Shown piece by piece: positions 35,246-47,934 of a DNA stretch of 64,000 bases. The translations under genes were made by a program, and so were the position numbers. This DNA comes from Pseudisothecium myosuroides (taxonomy: Eukaryota; Streptophyta; Bryopsida; Hypnales; Lembophyllaceae), in contig OX637293.1 in the NCBI GenBank assembly GCA_951799445.1, positions 4,836,001 to 4,900,000 on the forward strand. Direction: 5' to 3'. The notes under the pieces are model-generated. The model ran no database searches, was not told where the DNA came from, and was given only the letters and a program-made list of their open reading frames with translations. Every line of letters starts with the position of its first letter. Within the stretch, counting starts at the first letter, position 1.

Positions 35246-38200
35246 ATGGAGCTGCGGACTTCGATTTCTTCTGTCCTCCGCGCACGCAACGACTTCGCCA
35301 CACATTTCCCAAGGTCGCATCGAATTTCAATTTCGCCATGTCAATCTTTGATTTTAAGGCATGATTGTTGTTGTTCATGAACAAGATACCTCTCAATTCT
35401 CGCTCGGTAGGAAATACCAATGGTAGTAAGATGGGAATGATCCCTTGGAAGAAAGATGGGATGCTGAATAGCTGCGTTCACAAAAACTCTGGGGATGTGT
35501 GCTGCTCATGGGACATCACCGTCTGAAATGTATAATAACTAATGTCCGTTCTCTTTATAGAACATAAGTTATACTGGGTTTAGGGTTCTTCCCGTGAATC
35601 TGTTTGCATTGAGCAAGCGGATTGTTATTAAATGCAGGATGTTACATACGATTTGATGTGTTCTGGTACGAATTACTTGTTGGGAATGGATGGTGTGACA
35701 TTTTTTCTGTTTGATTGCGCTTATGTGGGTATGTTCGTTATGCCTTTTTGTTGGAAATGGGCTACGAAGTGAATACTTCAAAGACGAGAGAATCTTCGAG
35801 GTTGCTGAAATATGTGCGCATGTATTTTAACCTCTAATTAACCTCTAAAGGAGCAAGAATCTGAAATTGGGCTTCATTTTTTTTCTAGCAGTTTTGAGTA
35901 GGTCATGTAGGAACTTTCTCTTTTTATCCTAATTTGATTTCTTCTTCTACTATGACGTGCAATCTTCGTCACTGATTCTGGCGATATAAAGTTCAGCCTC
36001 TTTTTAATTTTACTTTGAGCAATATAATTAATCGAACTGCTGATTTTAGAACCATGAATCCTTGGTACTCACAAGTGTGGTCTCCCTTGCAGGAAATGGG
36101 AAATACAGAGTTCAACCCAATCGCGACTTCTGCCATTCAGGTGCACTTGTAGCTCGGCTCCCAACCCAGATGCTCGCCAGGAATCAAAGCCAGTCCTGAG
36201 GCGGAGCGTTGTGTCCTTGATGAGTACGCTTCTTGTGGCTGCGGCGACGTCGTCGTCGTCGTCGTCTGTGGGTGCAAAACCTATAAATCCCATGATGGTG
36301 GGACCCGACCTTCCAAGGTAACCTTGCAGAGGCTCCTGATACCTTGGATGTCATCATTTTTAGTGTCAACCTCGTATTGTTTAGGGTTTAGGGTTTGTAT
36401 CATGGTTGTGATCATTTACCCATTTTTTAATTGAATGATCACGGTTGATGCAGATTCCGAAAAACACCTTCTGGAGTCCGAATTCAAGGTTCATATTCGC
36501 TCTCTATCTTTTGAATGTTTGAAGTGGCTTCTTCTCTGAATAAGGCCAACGGTATCACTTATTATTTGCATCCATTTGGCATTGTTCGTAGAACTGCTTT
36601 AACAGACGCTTCATTCACGCTAGTCTTAAGTCTTTCCTCTTCTTCTACATAAGCAAGTTAGTGAAAGGAAGAGAACGTCGAGAGAATCATACTTTGAAAA
36701 TGGCCATGACAAGATTAAGAAAAACTCAGCTATTACTTTAAACCATGCTGTCTTGTCTTGCTGTAGAATGTGAGATGCGCCTCATTTTATAAGGTGGAGG
36801 ATACAATTGATTTTCTGTCTCATTAAGCAATTTCTTGTACATGCAGGTTTGATTGATGTACTCATAAGAGATCATGAGGCTGATAGAAAAGACGGTTTGT
36901 AGTTAAAGTCTTAATAAAAGACCATTTTTAAACATTCCTAGAATATTATATGAATTGCCAGACTTGAGAATTTTCAAACCACCTATTTCCGTCATCTGCA
37001 GGCAGTGTGCATGTTGTATCTCAGTATGTTCCAGATTTTGATTAAAAATGCGAATAGGTTTTAGCATACTTTACCTTAGAGCAGCATTGGTAGTGCATGT
37101 ACAGGCTCTGAGTGGTGTTGAAACTCTTGGGATGGATTATGGGACAGGGTGGTGTCCTTTTTTTCCCTCATTCTCCTCCGATGGGTGCCTGTGAGCATGC
37201 AGTAAAGAGCTGAATTCGGGAGGTCTGGTTTTTCTCAGAGGTGGTGGATGGATTTGGTCCTGAGGCCAAGACTGGTGATACCTTGGAATTCGACTTTGTT
37301 TGCCGACGGTCCAACGGTTACTTCGTGTACAGGTGCACTGTTTGCTGATACTGTTTCACATAGTTTTCAGGTTGACATTGCTGTCTACGTACTGTTTCTT
37401 TTGTTTGTTGTTGTGTCTAACTCAAGGGGAGAGACTAAGCAGTGGTTCAAAAATGTTGAAGATTATGCTACTCGATGAAACTGAGAGATGTGTCAAAGCA
37501 ATAACAACATGTTGAGACCCATCATGCTATGGATTTCTTATGTTCAAGTTGAATTGTGATTTTAGGGAACAGTGGTATTCTATCATTGTTGATTAAAAGT
37601 TTTTGAATTTTGGGGGATTGTATTTAGGATTTTTTGAAGATAATATGGAAAGAGACCTATGGAAGCTATACATTTTTTGTCCAGTAGAGACAGTGTGTTT
37701 AGCCGCTTGTGGATACTGACCTTCATGGTGGGAAGCAATGCAGCACAGTGGATCAGTTCAATGACCAGAGCCGGCCTATTGTGCTTCCCCTCGGCACAGG
37801 AAAGGTACAGTCAAGACTACTTTAGACGCATCTTTCATTCTTTTCTGATTTCCTCTATCTGATTTTGTGCCTTGCTAACTGCAGATGATTCCGGGCCTGG
37901 AGGAGGTGCTTGCTGGAATGAGACCTGGAGGTAACGCGCCCTTCTGTTTGCAATGATACTGTTAATATGCCAACGTCGTAATAAAAATGTCAAAACTATC
38001 TCTGTGTTCGTTTTGTCATAGACAAGATGCTTCTGCAGAGAATAAGGAAGAAGAAACTATTTGCATTACTGTAATCTTTTTCACGTATTTAGGAATGTGA
38101 CTTTTGGGACGTCACTGTTGAGTTGTGGAGAGATTACTATGGGGACGAGCAAAATCTGTTGAGATCAAATTTTTTTCTTTATGCATGAATTTCTTATGCA

Positions 38201-38874
38201 ATCATTCAAAGTGGGAGATTGTAGACCACTATTGAAGGCTTAATAGAAAACCTCATTTCTATTCAAGCAGTGGCCATAGACATTTCTTTAAGTCCTGGTT
38301 ACATCCAACTTGCTTATTGAAGGCCAACCACGTGATTAGATGACTCGTTGTGGGTCAGTAGTGGAGACGAAATCAGGTCCTTCATAATTTTAGTATCCTC
38401 TAATTTACAAGCGGGGGTGTCGTGGAATTGTCTGACATCTATTCTTGCAGGTAAGAGAAGGGCATTAATTCCACCGGAGGTGGGCTACATCGATACATCT
38501 CTTGAGCCTTTGCCTGTTGAGGTAATGTTAGCCTCATAGCCCTTTAACGGTTGAGTCCTTTTTTTGAAATTTTCCTCATTTTGGCTTAATATATTGTTGA
38601 ATATATTGTTTAATAAAATTTCATCAATTTGGACATTAAGGAAGGCTCTCTTTTATTCCTTTGCTTGAGTGAGAGCACTTACGGTGAACAAAAAAAAAAT
38701 ACCTCCTGAAGAATGACCTATAAGTGACTTATTTCGATGTGTATCTTTTTCCAGATCGCAGCGGTGGTTCTGACTTCCACTGTTTGTGTTTTGTAGTTTG
38801 GCCCTCGAAGGGCCCTCATGTCTCATGCCAAAGAGCCTCTTGTGTTTGAGGTGCAGCTTCTCAAGATCAAGTAG
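35246..38874 (+). CDS. FKBP20-2: Thylakoid-lumen FKBP-type immunophilin (FKBP20-2-like)
   Basis: Eight exons, 678 nt, 225 aa: 35,246-35,313; 36,093-36,317; 36,454-36,488; 37,239-37,332; 37,744-37,804; 37,885-37,930; 38,451-38,521; 38,797-38,874 (TAG). Every junction is GT-AG and the phases agree. Residues 1-55 form a Ser/Arg-rich plastid transit peptide. A twin-arginine lumenal signal follows, with RR at 59-60, then VVSLMSTLLVAAA and a Ser run. The FKBP domain (about 98-225) starts RFRKTPSGVRIQEVVDG, continues DFVCRRSNGYFVYSTVDQF, GLEEVLAGMRPGGKRRALIP and PPEVGYIDTS, and ends FGPRRALMSHAKEPLVFEV. The VCRRSNGYF.STVDQF and FGPRR..SHA signatures are those I associate with FKBP20-2, reported to act in photosystem II supercomplex assembly; the paralogue call is from memory. 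Many lumenal FKBPs lack isomerase-critical residues, so enzymatic activity is not implied. Intron 1 ends in a small TTAA-type MITE just before exon 2. Confidence 0.9.
35838..36082 (+). mobile_element. Small TTAA-type MITE in FKBP intron 1
   Basis: The left end is TTAACCTCTAAAGGAGCAAG (35,838). The interior shares TGCAATCTTCGTCACTGATTCTGG and a poly-purine/pyrimidine order with 54,898-55,128, 59,595-59,823 and 59,980-60,220. The right end (ACCATGAATCCTTGGTACTC) corresponds to the right ends of those copies. It stops about ten bases before the exon 2 acceptor at 36,092. There is no coding capacity. Confidence 0.6.
36382..36398 (+). repeat. Interstitial telomere-like repeat in FKBP intron 2
   Basis: GTTTAGGGTTTAGGGTTTG contains two and a half TTTAGGG units, the Arabidopsis-type plant telomere repeat and a telo-box match. 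It lies about 65 bases after the exon 2 donor. It could be a transcriptional element or a chance or repair-derived insertion. Confidence 0.6.
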
Positions 38875-41040
38875 AGGATATCATGTTTCTAGGACCAACT
38901 TCAAAGGATCCTTTCCTGTTATATGCAGTGGTTTCTTGACAAGGCCATTTCTTATGACCGCTGTCAAGGTGAGGAAGAAATGTGGTGTTGTGTGCTGAGT
39001 TTTTTTTCATCTTCTGTCAGAATGTACCTACAGCATGTTCAGATCTGAGTCACTGAAAGAAATTGAGTGGCTGAACTTGTGCGCCCTTGTGCACGGAAAG
39101 TGCACACTTCTCCTGTTTGAATTCGCAGGTTCCAACACATATATTTTAGTACAAAACTAAGAAATCATCAGAATTGTACGACTCAATTCCAGGTTACACG
39201 GATGTCTCTGGTAGAGTCTACCTCTCTTCATAACCATATTTACTGTTCATGACTAGACTCTGATGTCCATGCAAGAAAATCACTAAATGTGGGATTCTTG
39301 AAAGTATATTCAATAAAAACATTACTTTGGTCACTCCATTGAAGCCAATATCAATCAAGATTTTGTTGGGCATTACAATGTTGGCATCGACTTTGCAAAT
39401 GATTGCGAAGATACAGTAACTATAATGTTAGAATGACAATGATTAGAAAAATAAGTTGAGGGAAAAAGAAGAAGAAAAAATTCACATCCACATATTATAT
39501 TATATTTTATATCATAGAAGATTGTGTTTTATAGCTTCTCATGTTCACTAATATAGGTACAATTACCCAAAATCATACAAGACGAATTAGATCTATGTAA
39601 AATTTAGATGATTTATATGAAATCAAATAAATCTTATTAAAATGAATATTTCAAACTAAAGTCTTATGATAGATTCAACTTTGTATGCCAAACTATATCG
39701 AGTTGCTATAATATGTTTATTCTTTGCCCATTTTTCTAGCCACTATTAATAGTAGTTCATATAAGAAAAATGACAAAATAATGACTTAATTGCACAATAC
39801 ATGTGACTTGATAATCATGGGCAAGTCTAAACGACTATGAGTAAATGAATTTTTTATGCTTTAGTTTTTGACCTAACAACTAGAGTAAACCAACCATTTA
39901 CCACACACATCCAAAAACCAGACAACAATTGTTACCATGTACCGCATAGTAACCGCACGATTCAACTACCATTTCGATTGCAATAAGAACTATATCACCA
40001 CCCAATGACTACACACTATGCGACAAAGGGATGCAAGGAAATTTTAACTAGATTTTAGCTTCATTGCCTTTAAATTGCAATAAAATTTGTAAGAAGAAAT
40101 ATTTTGCATTCTATTTTTTGAAGGTGAATCTTAACATGACATTTAATAATCATGTCAAATTTCAAAACATGCAAGTCTCTATATTTATGTGGGGAATGAT
40201 TTCAATTTTGTTTGTGCGGGATTAGCAAGTTTATTATATGGCAAACAAAACCAACCACAATCTTGTTTTTTGGGCAGTCTAAGCATCTTCTTCAAAAAAC
40301 AACTTATAAATTAATTTTTGAATGCAATCTTCAAATTTTTTCAATTTTTTTTTTTTTGAAAAGGTTAAATTTTTTTGCAAGAACAATTCCACCGTTGGAA
40401 TTATGGTGTTTTAATTCCACCTAATATCTATTAACAATTTAGTATTTTGTTTAATTTTGGACCTACTTCTACTTAATAATTTTTTTATACGTGAAAATCA
40501 AGTCTTGACATTCTGAATTTTTTTTCTCCAACTCTCAACTCAAATGCTCAACATAAATTTTTTTAACTTTATGGTGTGTAGTGCAAAAAAAATTCACAAA
40601 TGGCCGTCAAAGTCATCTGAAATTGCAGGCCATAGTTCAAAATAACTTCTTTTTCCAACTTCAAATGCTAATGTAGAAGTCCTCAACTACCGACATTCCT
40701 CCAAATTACAATGAATTTTTACAATTGCAAAAATGCTATAATTCAAGCTTTCTCTACATCTGGTGGCTTTTCCTACCTTGCCGCTTCCTTCTTTCCAAAG
40801 CTCAATTGCCCATGATGGATTCTACCCCCCAAAAGCGAGATCAAAGTCCAAGCTAGAAGTCAGCAAAATAACATTTTTTTTTATATTTGTATAATTCCTT
40901 CAAAAATAATGATTTTTCAATAAAATAACTTATGTTCTCTTTCCTAATCACTCAACTACCAAAATCCAAAATTTCAGCAAGAAAGACATGTTTGGGTGGA
41001 GATATTTAGGGTTATTTGAGGAATGTTGCTTTTTGAGGAC
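38875..41040. other. FKBP 3' flank and AT-rich intergenic DNA
   Basis: The first 200-300 bases are likely FKBP 3'UTR. The rest is AT-rich with homopolymer runs (for example the T-run near 40,345) and no supported gene. Confidence 0.45.
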
Positions 41041-41231
41041 ATCTATATCTTCCAATCTGTACGGTCAAATTTCATGAAATTTTTAGCACATGATCTGAGA
41101 TAAGTTAAGTACAAGATCCTAAAGTTAGATTCTAAAAAAAAGTTTTTTTTGGTTTAAGGAGTGATCGCAGCAGAAATGGTAGTTTTCAGTGTTTTTGGAG
41201 CCAGAAAATGCCTTGGGCCTTTAGGGGTTAA
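41041..41231 (-). mobile_element. TTAA-flanked element, copy B (one end)
   Basis: The last 190 bases before TTAA at 41,228-41,231 are the reverse complement of the left part of copy A (24,107-24,300). They end GCCTTGGGCCTTTAGGGG then TTAA. The opposite end could not be located with confidence and may lie near 40,300-40,500. The sequence starting at this TTAA continues as the repeat also found at 4,078, where TTAA is present without the element. Confidence 0.5.
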
Positions 41232-41900
41232 AATTTGGTGAAGCATTGTATTTCTACATTCATTCATCTTTTGGACCAAAAAATACTATTTGATTATATT
41301 CATGCTCTTTTCATCCAAATTTGGCAACTTCATCCACACTTAAAATAGAAATAAATTTTTTTTGGTAGAAGAGACTATTATTATTTGGTGAAAAGTAGGG
41401 ACTTCTTTTGAAATGGTGCTAAAAAGAAGAAGGACTAGCCATAGGTGTATCACACAAATTCTTCATGTATGCCAACCAAAATGGTTGGAGTTAATTCTCT
41501 CCCCATTACACTAAAAAATCCTAGTCAAACCCTTTTGACAAGAACAATATTATTGCCTCCCAAAACACAAATATAGATGTGACAGTTAAAGAGGGTCCCC
41601 CCAACTGACATTTTTTGCTTCTATGTCTAGTTACTATTATTAAATGGTTCAAATTTTCATATTTTCTTGTTGGCAAGTGAAAGAAGGTTCTAATGCGCCC
41701 AAAAATGCAATATTTGGATACTATATGCAAAAGGTATGAAGGATCAAAGTTTTTTGGTAGATGTTCCAAAATTGTTTCTTCAACTTGTGTACATATTGAT
41801 TTTGGTAAAGTAGGTCTTATGTACACAAGTAGAATGGAGCCCGTTGTAATACAACAACAATGCAACATGACAAAGTCGCAATGAAAAAATGGGATGAAAT
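41228..41900. repeat. Dispersed repeats, second copies
   Basis: Positions 41,228-41,430 are a copy of 4,078-4,265 (AAATTTGGTGAAGCATTGTA and following). Positions about 41,590-41,790 are the reverse complement of parts of 27,340-27,560 and 50,757-50,950. The minus-strand frame 41,521-41,937 (138 codons) runs through this repeat and has no recognisable domain; I do not call it a gene. Confidence 0.55.
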
Positions 41901-42030
41901 AACAGGATGAGAATGTGACTATCACGCGATCTGTCACAACCCTTTGTCACGAATATGGTCATGTTTTCATCTGCCATTTCTCATCCCCTTTTTTCATCGC
42001 CCATGTCTGTGCGTGCATGACTGCTTGACA

Positions 42031-43011
42031 CTAACCCTTCATCGCCGAAGGGGACAGAAAGTGTCCTCACACACTGTAACAGTCCAATTTGAAGTGCTCT
42101 AACTTTTGCATCTGATGTCCAAATTTGATAAAACTTGTTGTAAAAGTTGCGCATACTAGTCTAGTTTGTGTGGTAAAGTTTTCAGATCAATCCAAGACGA
42201 ATTGAGTTTGTGAAAGCCATTCGAAGTTCACAGGTTCAATTTGAGTTCAGCACACTGCATTGTCATGGCTCCAACTTTGGGGGCTTGTATCTTTTTCATC
42301 AAGTGTTCATTTTCAATAAAATTTGCTGGGTTTTGTTTTCCTTAAGGTCTAGTTATTGAGGTAAAATTTTCATGTCAATCAAAGCTATTTTGAATGTTTG
42401 AGAGCGATTCAAAGTTCAAAATCCAGACATTTTTGTATTATAGTGAACTTTGGCGGCTCATAACGTCTTCATACATGGTCTGTTTTCAAATATTTTTTTT
42501 GTAAAAGTTGCGCATACTAGTCTAATTTTTGTGGTTAAAAATTCATATTGATCCAAGAAGTTATGAGAGACTGAGAAGCATTTTAGTAGAAGGAGGTTCA
42601 GCTATAGATGTGATTTTTTGCTACTTTTTTCACTGTTTTTTAACATTTCAAATCCATTTTGCAAACACAATGAGTCATTTGAATGATATTTTTTTTCACC
42701 AAAGAGTTTACATTTTGTTTTTAAATCACTTATCAGTTTGATGTTTTTTCATTTGAGTAGGTTTAGAAATCGAATTTCATCTCCAAATGTGTTTTTAAGA
42801 AAATTTCAGCACCTTTTCCCAACACTAAAACATTATAATCTTTCAATCTATAGGGTCAAATGACCCCAAATTTGTTCCACACTATCTACAACATGCACAC
42901 AACAAGATTGTACGGTTGAGGTTTTCATACATTACTGAAATTTAGACTTTTAACACTTGCAAAGACAGGATGCTTTTAAGCATGTTTGGACCTTAGGCGA
43001 TGAAGGGTTAA
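42031..43011 (+). mobile_element. TTAA-flanked non-autonomous element, copy C
   Basis: A 981-bp element bounded by CTAA (42,031, a decayed TTAA) plus CCCTTCATCGCCGAAGGGGAC on the left, and GGACCTTAGGCGATGAAGGG plus TTAA (43,008-43,011) on the right. It is homologous to the reverse complement of copy E (51,541-52,514). Shared blocks include GTTGCGCATACTAGTCTA, AAGTTCACAGGTTCAATTTG and GGGGGCTTGTATCT. Interior phrases repeat within the element (the GCGCATACTAGTCTA block at about 42,149 and 42,509). It encodes nothing recognisable. Confidence 0.75.
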
Positions 43012-43782
43012 GCTTAACCCTAATGACATTGCAGAGCTTCAGTTATTGTTGCTCTGAGAATTGTAATTCCATAGCCACTCTATTGAAGGTGCACTCGGAT
43101 TTCCTCATCTTCTCCTGAACGATCAGATGAAATCAGAGGGCTAGAATTTGATTCCAAGCAGCAACCGTGAGAGTTCATTCCAGTGCCAATCTTTGAATTT
43201 TGAGTTCTGGCTGCTTTCTTCTAAGCTTCATCTTAAGGGTGGTGTAAGCATTTGATCGGCCTGCATTTTTTATTCATCTCCTAAGGGCCTGAGGTACTTG
43301 TCATTTGTGTTGAAAACGAACTATTGAAGCATCACGCGTTGCGAGCATCACAATGGACATGACAAGCCAAGGATTGCCGATGCTGGACCATCAATCCAAT
43401 GCAAGAGCCTTGGTGCACGTCTTTGAATTTCAGTTGGCATCTCTCTGTGTTTGTTGCCTGAGTTAAGAAAGTTTCAGCTGGGTTCTTAGTTCTGCTTTTC
43501 AACAGCTTCAATCAGGAATGGATGCAAAACTTAAAGCATTCAAAAATGCATTTTTGAAGCATTTTTGAAGCCTTATACTGCAAGGCTATTTGGACGTGCA
43601 CCACCTTGGTTTCTAGGCTTCATTTCTAGCTCGCTATTAGTTTCTATCTTCACTAGCTATGTGTAGTAGTTTATAATATGTGTTTTCTGTTTGAATGACA
43701 TAGGCATCATTTTGATCATTTTAGAGGAAAAATCGAAAATGAGGACCAACAAAAGAAACGTAAAGATACTAGTTTTGTTTTA
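43012..43782. other. Intergenic DNA
   Basis: This has balanced composition but no supported gene. A perfect 20-bp palindrome, TTCAAAAATGCATTTTTGAA, lies near 43,538-43,557, followed by a partial repeat of its right half. Confidence 0.4.
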
Positions 43783-45496
43783 AATGCTTCATAAATTATC
43801 CATATATTATTTCATTAAAAAAAAATTATTCCAAGTACTGTAGCCATTTTGAGCCAAACCTAGCAGGTGTTTCTTGCAACGACCCAACCTTGGAGTAGTC
43901 TAGATTTCCAAATTTGTAAAGATGTATTATAAAATGCAACTTTGAATAATAATTTAATGATGGTTTTCAAATAATAGTTGTAAAATATAATCCATAGATT
44001 GTATTCGTACAATTAGATCAATTAGTGTACAAACCAATATTTTCAATAAAATTTGAGGCCCAAAATTGAAAACTTCTTCAAAAATTGATTGTAGATTGAA
44101 TATTTGTGGTTTTCACAAAAAAATATGTTCCCTTAAGTTCAAAATATTAGGTTCTAACCACATAGATTTTTGAAGATTTTTATTTTATTTTTTTATTCAA
44201 TTCATTTTTGAAGGATCATTTTTTGGACAAAAAATTACTTTATAAGGCAAGACCTACTAATGAGACACAAGGCAAGAGTCACTGACCTTTTCACCTTTAT
44301 AGTATTGGTTCTTGTCTGTTGTTTAGCTGGTAATGTTGCAGTAGGAACCAATGTAGCTACAACTACAGTCATAGTTATCACATTGGGCGGACTGTCCACT
44401 CTAACTGTCCGATTTGCCTGCTTGTCTGGGACGTTCGGTGACCTTGACCCATCCAATGTGACTACTTTAAGATAATCACAATGTTTATCCACTCCGTTCA
44501 AACCATCTCATATGTCCGCTCGTCCGGGACGTCTGGTGATCATAACTTGCTCGACATGACAACAACGGCTACAGTTGATGACTTAAGAGACGATGTAGAG
44601 TTTAATATGTCTGTTGTAATCTCCCATGTGCCGAGAGTGCCCCATCCACTTCCTTGTCCTCGTCCTGGTCATGAGCCAAGACTAGACACAAATATATCTC
44701 TTGACCCTTCTAATTCACATAAATTACTCAAGTATAAATTTATACACTACGACTAGAAGATGGAGCTTATCACGTCAACAATAGTTGGGGTCACCCTTGG
44801 ATTATTCATGATGTGCTATTATTCGTGAACCGAACGTCCCAGACAAGCAGGCAAATCGGACAGTTAGAGTGGACAGTCCGCCCAATGTGATAACTATGAC
44901 TGCAGTTGTAGCTACATTGGTTCCTACTGCAACATTACTAGCTAAACAACAGACAAGAACCAATACTATAAAGGTGAAAAGGTCAGTGACTCTTGCCTTG
45001 TGTCTCATTAGTAGGTCTTGCTTTATAAAGTAATTTTTTCTCCAAAAAATGATCCTTCAAAAATGAATCGAATAAAAAAATAAAATAAAAATCTTCAAAA
45101 ATCTATGTGGTTAGAACCTAATATTTTGAACTTAAGGGAACATATTTTTTTGTGAAAACCACATATATTCAATCTACAATCAATTTTTTGAAGAAGTTTT
45201 CAATTTTGGGCCTCAAATTTTATTGAAAATATTGGTTTGTACACTAATTGATCTAATTGTATGAATACAATCTATAGATTATATTTTACAACTATTATTT
45301 GAAAACCATCATTAAATTATTATTCAAAGTTGCATTTCATAATGCATCTTTACAAATTTGGACTACCCCATGGTCGGGTCATTACAAGAAACACCTGTTA
45401 GGTTTGGCTCAAAATGGCTATAGTGTTTGAGTACTGTGACTTTTGGAATAATTTCTTTTAAATGAAATAACATATGGATAATTTATGAAGCATTCA
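43783..45496. repeat. Large inverted repeat, about 660-bp arms
   Basis: The left arm is 43,783-44,439 and the right arm 44,829-45,496, separated by 389 bp. The arms are nearly identical, from AATGCTTCATAAATTATCCATAT at the outer ends to CTTGTCTGGGACGTTCGGT at the inner ends; the right arm has a short extra piece near 45,435. Each arm encodes the same 60-residue open stretch beginning MRHKARVTDLFTFIVLVLVC (44,260 plus, and 45,008 minus), a consequence of the duplication. The spacer holds a diverged third piece of the inner end at 44,512-44,537 and a 91-codon frame. A transcript through it would make a very long dsRNA hairpin. Confidence 0.9.
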
Positions 45497-45619
45497 AAAA
45501 AATATATGTGTGAAAATTTAGGCCTGAAAGGATTTATCTCAAAAAATAATGCACAGTCAAAGAGTTTTGAAATATGAAAAAAATTGATACATAGGAATTT
45601 GATTTTTAGAAAATACTAA

Positions 45620-46240
45620 AAAAATAAAAAAAATTCTCAAAGGAAAATTATTTTTCCTAACTTAAAGATGCTCCTTTTCAACCATTTTAATCTTTGGAGA
45701 AATAAAATTGTATTCCTTACACTTGCGCAAAGCATTAGGAAAAAAATGAGCTCTACAAGGGGCTGTGACTTCCGAACAACAAGGAAACGGCTGGGAACGC
45801 AAGCCGGAAAAAAAAATTCCCTTCTTTTTGTTCGGCCAACTAATTGCAACGCAAGACAGCGCCAAAACAGCACAGCACTGTTCAAATAGATTATTAAAAA
45901 AACATTTAAAAAATACTTTAAAAACTAAATATTAAAAAAATTACAAAATTTCCAAATCTGATGTGGCATGAATGGTGCCATGTCAGATTGCTATTTCTGA
46001 AAAACTATTATTTAATTATCAAAATAGTATTAAAATATTATTTAATATTTTTTAATTATGTTTTTTTTAATTTTTTATTATGTTTTTAATATTTTTTTAT
46101 TATGGTCACTATTCATCAATGATGATGAATAGTGGCCATTGTCCTTCAAAGGGGCTATGAGTTCCATTGAAGGGAACTCTTTAAAGGGAAGCAGCCCCTT
46201 TGAGGGCTCATTTTTTTTCTAATGGTAGTGCACTTTGAGC
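45620..46240. repeat. Probable dispersed repeat, GATGTGGC...GCCAC type
   Basis: This shares with 23,320-23,450 and 51,180-51,275 a short GC-rich block followed by GATGTGGCATGAATGGTGCC-like sequence, then A/T-rich DNA. The outer parts (GGGGCT.TGA.TTCC near 45,757 and 46,153) suggest inverted ends. Boundaries are uncertain. Confidence 0.35.
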
Positions 46241-47934
46241 ACATGTAGAAGGTGGACAATTTATTATTTTTAGAAAATACTTCTTTGTATTTTGAACTGG
46301 TACATTAATGTACACAAAGTGATAATGGCGGCAATGATGGGAGTTTGGGTGTACCCACCGCATTGCAGATGAAGAATTTGAGACCCATTTATCCTGTCAT
46401 CAACAGTCTAAAGTAGAAGCATTAGTAGTCAACCACGCCCAGTTTTTAACCTGTAGGGATGTAATATTTTCAATTAAGATTAGAACAAATTTCCAACGGA
46501 AGCTAGGAATGTGTTTTTTTGGTCCTTTTCAAGGTTGGGACTAATAAGGTTATAACACATGTCCCAAAGTAGTGAGTAAGAAAGTAGGAAGTAGTGAGTG
46601 AGAAAGTAGTTTGTGAATGATTGGAATTGAAAAAGCCTAGACATTGGCTATTGGTGAAGAGTACTTTTTGGCTCCCAAAATTCACAATAATTCCAATTTG
46701 GAGAATATAATTCTAGAAAATTTTCAATTCCCATATTTCCTCTCTTCCTACATGATAAAAATTTCCACCACCTCATATTGCACACGATCTGCTCCAAAAT
46801 TGCTTAAATAATCGACTATTGGTGCTTCCACCTTATTAGCGTCATTCACTTGGTGCTGCTGAGCCATTCAATCTCACATTTTTAAAGTTGGCTCAACCAC
46901 CCAATAAGACGACGACAACCATCCCCTACCCCTGAAAAACTCAACTCTAGAGGTGGAGAATCACAATCAACATCCAAAGTGAGCTTATGGTTATGAACAA
47001 TTAATAATAAGTTACTGAATAACACTTTTTTTCACAGCTTGAAACTTAGTTTGATTGGAGAGGTCCTGCAAGGGCATTAATTTAACCCTATAACATTGTT
47101 GTGGACACTAAGTGTGTCCGATGGATGACAGATAATACTTTCATGTAAGATAGAAGTGCAATTGTTCATCCTTAGAATTTCATACAAGAAGGGGAGGCCT
47201 TGCTTAGTAATTTGATCTCGAATGAATACTTTTGGTTTTCTTAAAGTAGATGATTCATACTATATCAAAAAGGATGATTTCCGCAAAGACTAGTTCTTCC
47301 TTATAGGGTTAAGAATTGAGCAATTGGGAGTAAGTCTTTGGCTAATTTCTTTACTTGCCAGTGTTGGACGGGGTGAATTAACCCCCTCACTCGGCCCCTC
47401 GGAAAAACACTGAATTTTTTAATTTTCCATGCATGATAAAATTTGAAAATTTTGAATTCATATTTGCAATTAGTGGTCTCGAGTTAGCTAGGGGAGGTGT
47501 ACAAGGTAAATCAATCAAGCACAAAATAGGGGGCTTTTTTTCTTTTACTTGCATCCCTGAAATGACTTGGACTAAGGGCCCAATTCACCTTGCTTCTAGT
47601 GCCCTACCTAAGAAAATTTGGTTGCCTTCAACAATACTAGTGTGCCCTGTGCCGTTGCCACAACCAAAATAAAAGTAAAATTAATTTCCTAATTTTTTAA
47701 TTCATAAAAATAAAAATAAAAATAATTTTTCAATTTTTCAATTCATAAAAAATTTGAAATTTAATAAAAAGATTCCATGAGTCGGAATGCCACAAAACAA
47801 AGCTCCTACACCCCTCTTTGTTGAGGGCTTTCAGACGAAAATAATAATAATGTAATCAGGTGACATATGGTCACGAAGACATCTCACCTAACTTAAGGTA
47901 CGGAGGCGACCTTTTAAGAAAAATTAATTTGAGA
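46241..47934. other. AT-rich intergenic DNA
   Basis: No supported gene. Positions 47,425-47,480 relate to the repeat at 26,570-26,640. The frame 47,433-47,672 runs through that relic. Confidence 0.4.

Noticed and set aside
41521..41937. 138-codon minus-strand frame
   Set aside because: It lies in a dispersed repeat also present at 27.4 and 50.8 kb and has no domain.
44260..45008. Two genes encoding nearly identical 68-71 aa membrane proteins
   Set aside because: They are mirror images produced by the two arms of one inverted repeat, with no independent support for coding.
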